DNA from: Microbispora hainanensis
GTDB taxonomy: Bacteria > Actinomycetota > Actinomycetes > Streptosporangiales > Streptosporangiaceae
NCBI RefSeq assembly: GCF_006874475.1
Contig: NZ_VIRM01000018.1
Span: 1 to 64,000 of the forward strand
DNA: 64,000 nt
Direction of reading: 5' to 3'
A program made the translations under genes and the position numbers. The first letter of the stretch is position 1. Every line of letters begins with the position of its first letter. The notes under the pieces were generated by a model. It did not search any database. It saw only the letters and a program-made list of their open reading frames with translations, and had not been told where the DNA came from. Positions 43,055 to 51,370 of this stretch are shown in pieces.

Positions 43055-44029
43055 ATGGCCCGGCCCCCTTCCTCCGGACCACCGTCACCCCCACGACCGG
43101 AAGAACCACCATGGGCCGGAAAGAGGGTCCTGGTCACAGGAGCGTCGGGATTCATCGGAAGCCGTCTCGCCCTCCGGCTCGCCGGTCTGGGCGCCCAGGT
43201 GCACGCCGTCAGCCGACGTCCCGCACACCGGCAGAACCCGGGCCGGGGGGAACAGGCGACCTGGCACGCCGTCGACCTCCGCGACCGGGAGACGACCGGG
43301 ACGCTGCTCCGGGAGACACGGCCGGACATCGTCTTCCATCTGGCCGGTGAGGTCGACGGCGCGAGAGAGACCGACCTCGTGCTGCCCACACTGGAGAGCA
43401 ACCTTCTGGCCACGGTGAACCTGCTGAGTCACGCCGCGGCCCTCCCCGGGATCCGGGTGGTGCTCTGTGGCTCCAGTGAGGAACCCCGGCCCGCGAACGA
43501 GCAGTCGCCGCCCCCGTCGCCGTACGCGATGGCCAAGTGGGCGGCCACCGGCTACGCGCAACTGTTCCACCGGTTGTGGGGCGTTCCGGTCGCCGTGCTG
43601 CGGCCGACCATGGTCTACGGGCCCGGCCAGCGGGACGCCCGGAAGCTTGTGCCATACCTGGCGCAGTCCCTGCTGCGCGGTGAGGAGCCAGGTCTCACCA
43701 GCGGGAGCAAGCGGGCCGACTGGGTGTACGTGGACGACGTGGTCGAGGCGTTCGTCCTGGCCGGCGAGACCGACCGGGCCGCCGGGCAGGTGCTGGACAT
43801 CGGCACGGGGGTTCTCACCTCTGTGCGGGAGACCGCGGAGATGCTCTTCCACATCTCCGGCACCGCACTCCGGCCGCGATTCGGCACGGTCGCCGACCGT
43901 CCCCTCGACGTGGCTCAGACCGCCGACGTCGGGCCGGCCGCCGAAATCCTCGGCTGGAAGGCCTCGGTCGGTCTGGAAGAAGGGCTGCGACGGACGCTGG
44001 CCTGGTATGCCGAGCGTGCGTGGGCGTAG
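43055..44029 (+). CDS. NAD-dependent epimerase/dehydratase (sugar SDR)
   Basis: A 324-residue extended short-chain dehydrogenase. VLVTGASGFIGSRLALRLAG is the NAD-binding Rossmann loop and SPYAMAKWAATGYAQ contains the catalytic YxxxK; a Ser pair precedes it (CGSSEE). It would epimerise or dehydrate a nucleotide sugar. The ATG at 43055 follows AGGGAGA by six bases; an earlier ATG is less likely. It opens the polysaccharide region and is followed 35 bases later by the PhyH-like gene. Confidence 0.85.
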   Translation: MARPPSSGPPSPPRPEEPPWAGKRVLVTGASGFIGSRLALRLAGLGAQVHAVSRRPAHRQNPGRGEQATWHAVDLRDRETTGTLLRETRPDIVFHLAGEVDGARETDLVLPTLESNLLATVNLLSHAAALPGIRVVLCGSSEEPRPANEQSPPPSPYAMAKWAATGYAQLFHRLWGVPVAVLRPTMVYGPGQRDARKLVPYLAQSLLRGEEPGLTSGSKRADWVYVDDVVEAFVLAGETDRAAGQVLDIGTGVLTSVRETAEMLFHISGTALRPRFGTVADRPLDVAQTADVGPAAEILGWKASVGLEEGLRRTLAWYAERAWA

Positions 44030-44064
44030 GTAACAGAAGACTCCAGAAAGGCGATAGCCGTACC

Positions 44065-44946
44065 GTGACCGTTATCTTCTCAGGTCCCCTTCTGACGGAC
44101 GAAGAACGCCGCACACGCCTCTACGAAGGGCACGTCTTCCTGTATCCGGCCCGTCCCGAGTCCCTGGCGCTGATCGAGTTCGCGCGGGAGTTGATCGGCG
44201 ACGCGTTCGGCGGGTTGGACCCGGAAACGGCCCAGTATGAACTGCCCGTGGAGAAGTTCGCCGCGATCCTCGCCGAGCTCAAGCCGAAGTTCATCCATCA
44301 CCCGCGCGCGAAGGAACTTCTGCGGGCGCTGTTGCTCTCCTTCGGCTGCGACGCCGATCGGACGTATTTCGACGTGCCGAGGATGCGGTCGTCCACCTCC
44401 GACGACTACCTCACCACGGGGATCGCCTACGCGTTCCACCCTCACCGGGACACCTGGTATTCGGCGCCGCTGAGCCAGGTCAACTGGTGGATTCCGATCT
44501 TCGAGGTCGTGCCCGAGAACGTGATGACGTTCCATCCGCGTTACTGGAACACCCCGGTCAAGAACGGGTCCGCGCGCTACGACTATTACGAGTGGAACCG
44601 GATCAGCCGCTTCAACGCCGCGCAGCACATCGGCACCGACACGCGGGAGCAGCCCAAGCCCGAGGAGCCGATCGAGCTGGAACCCCGGGTGACGGTCGTG
44701 CCCGAGCCGGGCGGCATCCTGATCTTCTCCGGCAACCAGTTGCACTCGTCGGTGCCGAACACGTCGGGCAGGACCCGTTTCAGCATCGACTTCCGCACCG
44801 TCAACCTGGACGACGTCATCGCACGGCACGAGGCGCCCAACGTCGACTGCGCGTGCACCGGCACGACGCTCCGCGACTTCCTGCGCGTCTCCGACCTGGA
44901 GCGGATGCCGGAGGACGTCGCGCTCTCCTACGAGGGCAAGGGCTGA
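44065..44946 (+). CDS. PhyH-like Fe(II)/2-oxoglutarate dioxygenase
   Basis: A 293-residue protein with the facial triad pattern of phytanoyl-CoA dioxygenase-like enzymes: HPHRDTWYSAP (HxxHRD, with His and Asp iron ligands near residues 130-133), the distal His in NQLHSSVPNTSG and Arg in RTRFSIDFR for 2-oxoglutarate. It would hydroxylate a small molecule or sugar intermediate. The GTG start follows AAAGGCGATAG weakly. The methyltransferase gene follows 67 bases later, suggesting joint tailoring of a polysaccharide component. Confidence 0.7.
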   Translation: MTVIFSGPLLTDEERRTRLYEGHVFLYPARPESLALIEFARELIGDAFGGLDPETAQYELPVEKFAAILAELKPKFIHHPRAKELLRALLLSFGCDADRTYFDVPRMRSSTSDDYLTTGIAYAFHPHRDTWYSAPLSQVNWWIPIFEVVPENVMTFHPRYWNTPVKNGSARYDYYEWNRISRFNAAQHIGTDTREQPKPEEPIELEPRVTVVPEPGGILIFSGNQLHSSVPNTSGRTRFSIDFRTVNLDDVIARHEAPNVDCACTGTTLRDFLRVSDLERMPEDVALSYEGKG

Positions 44947-45013
44947 TGACCGTTCCGGCATCGGGCGGTTCGCGCGTGCCCCGAGGAGCCCCCGCAGCAG
45001 AGAGGCCCCGCCC

Positions 45014-45673
45014 ATGAGCCGTCTGAACGCCCTGCGCAACCGCTTCGTCGACGCTCCCGGCTCACTGGGAGCGAAGGCGCGGGCGCGGCGGTGGAGCTGG
45101 TTCGCCGAGTGCTTTCCCGACCTCGACCGGATGAACGTGATCGACCTCGGAGGGACGGCCGGGGCCTGGCTGCGCGCCCCGGTCAGACCGGCCGGCGTGC
45201 ACATCGTCAACCTGGAGAAGCCGCCGCCGGACCTGCCGCCCTGGCTGCGCGCCGACGTCGCGGACGCCTGCGACCTGCCTGCCGCGATCCGGAGCGGCAC
45301 CTACGACCTGGTCTTCTCCAACGCGGTGATCGAGCACGTGGGGGGTCACCAGCGTCGGCAGATCTTCGCCGACACCGTGCACTCCCTGGCCGACCGGCAC
45401 TGGGTGCAGACGCCCTACCGCTACTTCCCGGTCGAGCCGCACTTCCTGTTCCCCGGCTTCCAGTTCCTGCCGCTGACGGCCCGTACGGAGATCCTCCGCC
45501 GCTGGCCGCTCATCCACACGCCGACCTCCGACCGGGAGGCCGCGCGGCGCATCGTGATGGACGTCGAGCTGCTCAGCGTGACGGAGATGCGGCACTATTT
45601 CCCCGGCTCGCGAATCCGGTTCGAACGGCTGGCCGGCCTGGTGAAGTCGGTGATCGCCTACAAACGCGCCTGA
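45014..45673 (+). CDS. Class I SAM-dependent methyltransferase
   Basis: A 219-residue methyltransferase with motif I VIDLGGTAGAW, an acidic loop (NLEKPPPDLPP), DVADACDLPAAI and FSNAVIEHVGGHQRR, the pattern of methyltransferase family 11/23 proteins. Substrate unknown; its place in a surface-polysaccharide region suggests a sugar or glycan end. It starts at an ATG after GAGGCCCC and ends just before a bidirectional terminator. Confidence 0.78.
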   Translation: MSRLNALRNRFVDAPGSLGAKARARRWSWFAECFPDLDRMNVIDLGGTAGAWLRAPVRPAGVHIVNLEKPPPDLPPWLRADVADACDLPAAIRSGTYDLVFSNAVIEHVGGHQRRQIFADTVHSLADRHWVQTPYRYFPVEPHFLFPGFQFLPLTARTEILRRWPLIHTPTSDREAARRIVMDVELLSVTEMRHYFPGSRIRFERLAGLVKSVIAYKRA

Positions 45674-45684
45674 CGCCGGACGCC

Positions 45685-45723
45685 GACGAGCGGCCGGGCT
45701 CCGCCGGGGCCCGGCCGCTCGTC
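45685..45723. terminator. Bidirectional terminator hairpin
   Basis: GACGAGCGGCCGGG (45685-45698) pairs perfectly over 14 bases with CCCGGCCGCTCGTC (45710-45723). It lies between the convergent ends of the methyltransferase (45673) and the beta-helix lipoprotein (45728). Confidence 0.75.
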
Positions 45724-45727
45724 GTCC

Positions 45728-47434
45728 TCACGACTTGCCGGGGTTCACGGCCCCGCCGTCCTCCCAGGTGTTGCCCCGCCAGACGTTGCCGGGGCCCTCG
45801 TGGTCCCAGTAGGCCACCGGGCCCGCGTGCCCGCCACTGGGCCACACCTGGCGGCTGAAGACGTTGTCGATGACCTTGACGTTCGACGACGTGCCCTTGG
45901 TGCCGGCCCCGGCGTACAGCGCCCAGCCGCCGCCCGCCAGCAGGTTGCCCTCCACCGTCACGTCCCGGATCACGCCGAAATCCTGGAACAACGCGATGGC
46001 GCCGGTCTGGTCGAGGGTATTGATGACCGTGTTGTTCCGGATGATCAGCTGTGTGCCCTTGGCCGGCGCGCTGGTGCTCATGATCATGTCCGTGTGGTCG
46101 CCCGGGTAATACTTGGGGTCATGGAGGTAGGAGTCCTCCACCACGCCCTGCTCGGTGCAGATGCCGTTCGAGATCGTGTGGATGTCCACCCGCCGGATCG
46201 TGATCATCCTGCCCTGGTTGAGGATGCCGAACTGGGTGCGCACCTTGCCGTTGCCGAAGACCTCGACGTCCTCGACCGTCAGCCCCGAGCGGCCCTCGCG
46301 CTGGAGGATCCCCCAGTAGTCCCGCTGCCCGCGGACCCGCGTGTTCCGGATGGTCACGTTGTCCGCGTCCACCGTGATGTCGCCGTAGACGTCGAGGCCG
46401 TCGATGACGGTGCCGTCTTTCGTGATGACGAGCGAGTCGGACCTCTTCAGCGTGGCACCCGCCGGGACACCCGTGGTGCCGGGGCCCGGCCATTCGCCCG
46501 TACGGGGCGGCACGGGCGCGTCCGAAGGCGTCGGAGAGGGACGGGCGGACGCGGACCTCGACGGCGTCGGCGAGGGCCGGTCCGGGACGGGGGTGCGCGA
46601 CGGGCTGGGCGACGGGCCGTGCGTCGCACTGTGCGAAGGCGTCGCACTGTACGAGGGTCTGGCACTCCGCGACGGGACTGCACTGCGCGAAGGGGTCGCA
46701 CTGTACGAGGGGACTGCACTGCGCGAGGGGACGGCGCTGGGAGAGAGACTGCGCGTGGGATGCGGCGTCGGCCGCAGGGTCGGCCACAGGGTCGGGCGCA
46801 GGGTCGGGCGCAGGGTCGGCGAGAAAGTGGGGCGCGTCGTCGGACGCAGGGTCGGCCAGGAAGTCGGACGCGTCGTCGGACGGCGGGTCGGCCAGGAAGT
46901 CGGACGCGTCGTCGGACGGCGGGTCGGCCAGGAAGTCGGACGCAGGGTCGGCCAGGAAGTGGGACGTGTCGTCGGACGGCGGGTCGGCGACTCGTCCGGT
47001 GAGGGGCCGGCCGGGATGCCCGGACGCGGGGAGGCCGACAATCTCGCCGTCCAGGACACCCTCGGGGTGGGCCGCGGGGTGGGCCGGTGTCCTCTTCGCG
47101 GTGGCAGGGTCGTCCACCAGGTGACCGCCGGATATGGGTTCCGGGTCCGCCGGCCCGTGGGAGCCGGCGTCGCCCCTTCGCGGCCGCGGCGCGAGGAGGG
47201 CGTCGCCCTGACCGCCTCGGCGCCGGCCGCCCGCGGTTTCGCCTGCGCGTCCTGCTCCGCGCCGTCCCGCGCACCGTCCCGCGCACCGTCCCGCACGTCC
47301 GCGCCCGTGAGCGCGGCCGTCCCGTCGGACGCGTCCTGGCCGCCGATACCGCATCCGCCGGCGAGGACGGCGAGGGCGGACAGACTCGCCACGACCAGCA
47401 GCCCGTTTTTCCGGATGTCCTTATATATCCGCAC
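45728..47434 (-). CDS. Beta-helix lipoprotein with long Pro/Thr/Ser-rich repeat region
   Basis: A 568-residue protein. A signal peptide ends in lipobox LAGGC (about residue 28). Residues about 130-320 are low-complexity: RPTTRPTSWPT-type 12-residue repeats, then a Ser-rich PSRSAVPSYSATPS region. The C-terminal part (about 335-568) is a right-handed parallel beta-helix (GTVIDGLDVYGDITVDADNV, WGILQREGRSGLTVEDVEVF, RRVDIHTISNGICTEQGVVE). Such domains bind or cleave polysaccharide. The spacer would reach through the cell wall. A close paralogue follows at 47614. Confidence 0.8.
   Translation of the reverse strand: MRIYKDIRKNGLLVVASLSALAVLAGGCGIGGQDASDGTAALTGADVRDGARDGARDGAEQDAQAKPRAAGAEAVRATPSSRRGREGATPAPTGRRTRNPYPAVTWWTTLPPRRGHRPTPRPTPRVSWTARLSASPRPGIPAGPSPDESPTRRPTTRPTSWPTLRPTSWPTRRPTTRPTSWPTRRPTTRPTSWPTLRPTTRPTFSPTLRPTLRPTLWPTLRPTPHPTRSLSPSAVPSRSAVPSYSATPSRSAVPSRSARPSYSATPSHSATHGPSPSPSRTPVPDRPSPTPSRSASARPSPTPSDAPVPPRTGEWPGPGTTGVPAGATLKRSDSLVITKDGTVIDGLDVYGDITVDADNVTIRNTRVRGQRDYWGILQREGRSGLTVEDVEVFGNGKVRTQFGILNQGRMITIRRVDIHTISNGICTEQGVVEDSYLHDPKYYPGDHTDMIMSTSAPAKGTQLIIRNNTVINTLDQTGAIALFQDFGVIRDVTVEGNLLAGGGWALYAGAGTKGTSSNVKVIDNVFSRQVWPSGGHAGPVAYWDHEGPGNVWRGNTWEDGGAVNPGKS
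46620..47000 (-). repeat. Tandem repeats of the lipoprotein spacer
   Basis: Repeated units, including a 36-base unit around 46850-46990 (12 codons, WPTRRPTTRPTS type) and a shorter GCACTGCGCGAAGGG-type unit around 46660-46740, encode the spacer region of the lipoprotein at 45728-47434. Confidence 0.8.
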
Positions 47435-47613
47435 AGTCGACTCCTTCCGGATAACGGTTATGCCGACTGTCCGCCTCTATAGGGGGAGGCTCCTTCGGGA
47501 GGGTAGCCACACCCGACACACAATGTGGGCTGTTTTCGCAAAAGGAACCATTTTCAGCGCAATCTACCTGCGCCCCAATCTGCACATCAATCGCAATGGG
47601 GCGACAAGGGGCG

Positions 47614-48591
47614 TTATTCGGGCGTTACCTTCCCGCCGCCGCTTTCCCAGGCGTTGTCCCGCCAGACGTTCCCGCGGCCGTGGGCGTCCCAGTAGGCCAC
47701 CGGGCCCGCGAATCCACCCTTGGGCCACACCTTGCGGCTGAAGACGTTGCCGATGACCTTGACGTTCGACGAGGTGCCCTTGGCGCCCGCCCCGGCGTAC
47801 AGCGCCCAGCCGCCGCCCGCCAGCAGGTTGCCCTCCACCGTCACGTCCCGGATCACGCCGAAATCCTGGAACAGCGCAATGGCACTGGTCTGGTCGAGCG
47901 TATTGATCGCCGTATTGTGGCGAATGATCAATTCGGTTCCCCGGGCGGGCGGCCCGGACGACATGATCATATCGACGTGATCGTCTTTGTAGAGCTTCGG
48001 ATCATGGACGTAGTTGTCCTCGATGAGGCCCTGCTCGGTGCTGATGCCGTTGGAAATCGTGTGGATGTTCGCCCGCCGCACGGTGATCATCACACCCTGG
48101 TTGAGAACGCCGAACTGCGTGCGTTCCCTGCCGTTGCCGAAGATCTCGACGTCCTCGACCGTCAGACCCGAGTGGCCCTGCCGCTGGAGGATTCCCCACC
48201 AGCCCGGAGTGCCGCGAACCCGGGTGTTGCGGATGGTGACGTCGTCGGCCTCGACCGTGATCGCGCCGTTCACCTCCAGACCGTCGATGACCGTGCCGTC
48301 CCTGGTCACGGTGATCGGCCCGGACGGGCGCAGCTTCATCCCCTTCGGCACTCCGGTGTTGTCCGGCCCCGGCCACGCCGCCGGTCGCGACGGTGAGGGC
48401 GCGGGGCTCGGCGTGGTGCGAGCCGACGGCGTCGCGGAGGGGGTGGGGCGCACCGGGCCGCCGTCCGTGGTCGCCTGGCACGCGGTCTGCGAGGTCACCA
48501 GTACGGCTCCCGCGAGCAGGACCGCCGTATGTCTCGTCACCGCCCGGCGCACGCCGGGCCGCTTCCGCGGTCGATGCGAACGCACCGGCAT
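47614..48591 (-). CDS. Beta-helix lipoprotein (paralogue)
   Basis: A 325-residue paralogue of the protein at 45728-47434. It has a charged leader and lipobox (SQTAC, about residue 36), a short Ser/Thr/Pro linker (about 45-75), then the same right-handed beta-helix (GTVIDGLEVNGAITVEADDV, WGILQRQGHSGLTVEDVEIF). The beta-helix part is roughly three-quarters identical to its neighbour, with DNA-level similarity (for example the segments at 45910-46010 and 47780-47880), indicating tandem duplication. The two differ mainly in the presence of the long repeat spacer. Confidence 0.8.
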   Translation of the reverse strand: MPVRSHRPRKRPGVRRAVTRHTAVLLAGAVLVTSQTACQATTDGGPVRPTPSATPSARTTPSPAPSPSRPAAWPGPDNTGVPKGMKLRPSGPITVTRDGTVIDGLEVNGAITVEADDVTIRNTRVRGTPGWWGILQRQGHSGLTVEDVEIFGNGRERTQFGVLNQGVMITVRRANIHTISNGISTEQGLIEDNYVHDPKLYKDDHVDMIMSSGPPARGTELIIRHNTAINTLDQTSAIALFQDFGVIRDVTVEGNLLAGGGWALYAGAGAKGTSSNVKVIGNVFSRKVWPKGGFAGPVAYWDAHGRGNVWRDNAWESGGGKVTPE

Positions 48592-48746
48592 GACGTGATG
48601 CGACTCACCGCGCTCTCCCCCCTGCGCCCGTCGTGCGGGCATGTCCACGCCGTGCATCCTGGCGGATCTCCGGCCGCCATCACCGTACCGGGAGGGTCCG
48701 CGCCACGCCGGGAACATCGGCGGCGCGCCTCCGGCACCCCGTCCGG

Positions 48747-49556
48747 CTACGCCCCGCGGTCGCGGCTGAGCAGGTCCACCAGCGCCGGAGGCGTCCAGCG
48801 CTTCACCGTCTGACGGAAGCTGCTCTTCCACTGCTCTCCGGGCCGCTGCTTGAAGAGGGTCGTGTGGTCCGTGCCCGCCTCCTCCTCCGGCCGGCCGTTC
48901 GTGTAGTAGTACAGCGCCATCGAACGGCGGGCGCGGTCGTCCGGGCACGTCAGCGGGTCGGGATGCCCGTGGTTCGCGTCGTCGGTCGTCGCGAAGACGA
49001 CGAAGCGGTTGAAGACCGGCAGGATCTTGTGCTCGCACCGGGTCATGTCCTTGTCCCAGAGCTGCAGGTGACCGCCGTAGTCCTCTTTCCAGTCCTTGTT
49101 GAGGTAGAGCAGCCCGTTGAGCCGGCGGTCGAGGTCGAGCCTGCGATGCCGGTTGAAGTCGGCGTGCACCTTCAGGAAGCCGCCGGGCTTGATCTGGTGC
49201 AGGCCTCCGCCCTCCAGGTGCGGATCGGAGACGAGCTGCGTGATCCCCGTCAGCCGTTCGAGGAACTCGACGAACACCTGGCCGTTGAACTCGGCGAGCA
49301 GGTGGCGGGTCGCGGGGCCCATCCGCTCGGTGTCCGACAGCGCGAGCTTGATCTCGCGCGAGCTGTCGAACTGCTGCCAGCTCGCGTCGCGCGGCTCCGG
49401 GAACTCCTCCAGGATCGGCTCCAGCACACCGGGCGGCAGGAAGTCGTCGATCACCACGTGCCGGAACGGCGCGGCGTCGAGGAAGTCCTGACGCCGGCGG
49501 TCGGCCAGCGGGAACAGATCCTCTCGACGGAAGGTGAACGCCTGGGTCTCCTGCAT
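48747..49556 (-). CDS. 2OG-Fe(II) oxygenase (prolyl-4-hydroxylase type)
   Basis: A 269-residue oxygenase. FLKVHADFNRH supplies HxD iron ligands (near residues 132-134), NHGHPDPL the distal His, and RSMALYYYTN the Arg for 2-oxoglutarate, with the lead sequence FRHVVIDDFLPP typical of the P4Hc type found in polysaccharide clusters. GGGAGAG precedes the ATG. It lies upstream of the beta-helix lipoproteins on the same strand and is divergent from the glycosyltransferase at 49836. Substrate unknown; hydroxylation of a glycan or protein is possible. Confidence 0.8.
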   Translation of the reverse strand: MQETQAFTFRREDLFPLADRRRQDFLDAAPFRHVVIDDFLPPGVLEPILEEFPEPRDASWQQFDSSREIKLALSDTERMGPATRHLLAEFNGQVFVEFLERLTGITQLVSDPHLEGGGLHQIKPGGFLKVHADFNRHRRLDLDRRLNGLLYLNKDWKEDYGGHLQLWDKDMTRCEHKILPVFNRFVVFATTDDANHGHPDPLTCPDDRARRSMALYYYTNGRPEEEAGTDHTTLFKQRPGEQWKSSFRQTVKRWTPPALVDLLSRDRGA

Positions 49557-49835
49557 CGATCTCTCCCTCGCCGCCGGCTGAAAGGTGCCTGTCTCGATCG
49601 GTCGCCCCCGTGCTCGCCACCGCGCGACCCGCCACGAGCTTCCCCGGGCGGCTCGGAACGGCAAGGCTCCGACTGGAATATCGTCCGGCGAATCCGCCCG
49701 TGTTACAGCACCTGGTTCCCGCATTGCCACGTTCCACCGGCAACCCGGGGCGAAGATCGCGGAATGCGTTGCCTGCCGGATTCACCGCCCTTAGCATGCG
49801 CCTGGCGGGCAGTTCCCGACCCCCCGGAGGGCCGC

Positions 49836-50762
49836 ATGTCCGAGACCCCGCGGATCGCGGTCGTCGTCGTGACCTACAACAGCGCGGGCGTGCTGGCAGA
49901 GTGCCTGCGGTCGCTCGCCGCGGGCGCGCGGGGCGCCGACCTCGTGCGGGTCGTCGTCGCCGACAACGCGTCACGGGACGAGTCCGTGCCGCTCGCCGAG
50001 AGGGCCGGAGCGATGGTGGTGCCGCTGGGCCGCAATGCCGGCTACGCGGCGGGCATCAACGCGGGCATCGCCGCCCTCGACCGCGAGGGACACCTCGACC
50101 GCGTCGACGCCGTCGCCATTCTCAACCCCGACTGCCGCACCCGGGAGGGAGCGCTCGCCCGTCTCGCCGCCGCACTGCACGCCGCCCCCGGCCGCGGCAT
50201 CGCCGTACCCCGGCTGGTCAGCCCGGACGGCCACACCCATCCCTCCCTGCGCCGTGCCCCCACCGTACGCGGCGCGCTGGCCGAGGCCGTGCTCGGCGGA
50301 CGGCTCGCGGACCGCGTCGGGCGGCTCGGCGAGGTGATCACCGATCCCCGCCGGTATCGGACGCCGGGCGCCGCCGCGTGGGCCACCGGGGCCGCTCTGC
50401 TCGTCTCCGTGGCGGCCGTACGCGACCTCGGGCCGTGGGACGAGTCCTTCCTGCTCTACAGCGAGGAGACCGAGTTCGCGCTGCGGGCGGCCGATCGGGG
50501 TTGGGCGCTCTGGTACGAACCCGAGGCCGTGGTCGAGCACATCGGCGGAGAGGCGAACGTCAACCCTGTGCTGGCCGCGCTGCTGACGACGAACCGGGTG
50601 CGGCTGTTCCGGCGGCGGCGCGGGCCCGTCGCCTCCTTCGCCTTCTATCTGGCCGTGGTTCTCGGCGAGGCACTGCGCACGCTCGCCGGCCGGCGTACGG
50701 CACGGGCCTCGCTGGCGGCCCTGCTGCGGCCCTCCCGGCGCATGCGGGTGCTGCCGCAATGA
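49836..50762 (+). CDS. Family 2 glycosyltransferase
   Basis: A 308-residue GT2 enzyme with the GT-A fold start IAVVVVTYNSAGVLAECLRS, the nucleotide-binding ADNASRDES, ILNPDCRT (DxD-like metal site), and WDESFLLYSEETEFALRAAD. It resembles rhamnosyl-type transferases of cell-wall polysaccharide assembly. GGAGGG lies before the ATG. Its stop overlaps the RmlC-like gene start (ATGA), so the two are probably made together. Confidence 0.85.
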   Translation: MSETPRIAVVVVTYNSAGVLAECLRSLAAGARGADLVRVVVADNASRDESVPLAERAGAMVVPLGRNAGYAAGINAGIAALDREGHLDRVDAVAILNPDCRTREGALARLAAALHAAPGRGIAVPRLVSPDGHTHPSLRRAPTVRGALAEAVLGGRLADRVGRLGEVITDPRRYRTPGAAAWATGAALLVSVAAVRDLGPWDESFLLYSEETEFALRAADRGWALWYEPEAVVEHIGGEANVNPVLAALLTTNRVRLFRRRRGPVASFAFYLAVVLGEALRTLAGRRTARASLAALLRPSRRMRVLPQ

Positions 50763-51370
50763 GCGGGCGGGCGGCTCGGCGGAGGCGGCGTAACGGCGGG
50801 CCCGCCCGCCGCGACTACAGACATGTGAAAGTGACGCGACTCGCCCTGGAGGGCGTGCTGCTGTTCGTCCCCACGCCCCACCATGACGAGCGCGGCTTCT
50901 TCACCCGGACCTTCGACGCCGCCCTCGCCGCGGAGCACGGGCTCGACCCCGCCGCCTTCATCCAGGACAGCCAGTCACGCTCCCGCAGGGGCACCATCCG
51001 CGGCATGCACGGCCGTTCGGGACGTGGCGAGGCCAAGCTGGTCCGATGCGCCCGTGGCGCCGTCCTTGATGTCCTGGTGGACGCCAGGCCCGGCTCTCCG
51101 ACCTTCGGCCACCATCTGACGGTGCTGCTCGACGACGAGACGTTCGCCCATCTCTACGTGCCTCCGGGCCTCCTGCACGGTTATCAGGCGCTGACCGAGG
51201 CCGACGTGTGCTACCGCATCGACCGGGAGCACGACCCGTCGGAGGACCTCGCCGTGCGATACGACGACCCGGATCTGGCGCTCCCGTGGCCGCTGCCGGT
51301 CGGCGCGATCAGCGGCCGGGACCTGTCAGCCGGCTCCTGGGCCGGCCTGTGCGACCGCCTCGGGACGTAG
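50759..51370 (+). CDS. dTDP-4-dehydrorhamnose 3,5-epimerase-like protein
   Basis: A 203-residue cupin of the RmlC family. RGTIRGMH contains the catalytic His, KLVRCARGAVLDVLVD and FAHLYVPPGLLHGY match the family, and VCYRID holds the expected Tyr. The usual HYQ after RGMH is replaced by HGRSGRGEA, so substrate preference may differ. The ATG at 50759 overlaps the glycosyltransferase stop; the family-typical start would be the GTG at 50825, which has no ribosome site, and the extra 22 residues (Arg-rich) may or may not be translated. The 3' end overlaps the convergent polymerase gene by 45 bases. Confidence 0.82.
   Translation: MSGRAARRRRRNGGPARRDYRHVKVTRLALEGVLLFVPTPHHDERGFFTRTFDAALAAEHGLDPAAFIQDSQSRSRRGTIRGMHGRSGRGEAKLVRCARGAVLDVLVDARPGSPTFGHHLTVLLDDETFAHLYVPPGLLHGYQALTEADVCYRIDREHDPSEDLAVRYDDPDLALPWPLPVGAISGRDLSAGSWAGLCDRLGT

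Noticed and set aside
46620..47000. Regular repeats as a CRISPR array
   Set aside because: Repeats are contiguous, without unique spacers, and in frame in a lipoprotein gene; no cas genes are present.
47435..47613. Riboswitch before the beta-helix lipoprotein
   Set aside because: Short dyads only; no conserved core of a known cyclic-dinucleotide or other riboswitch was recognised.
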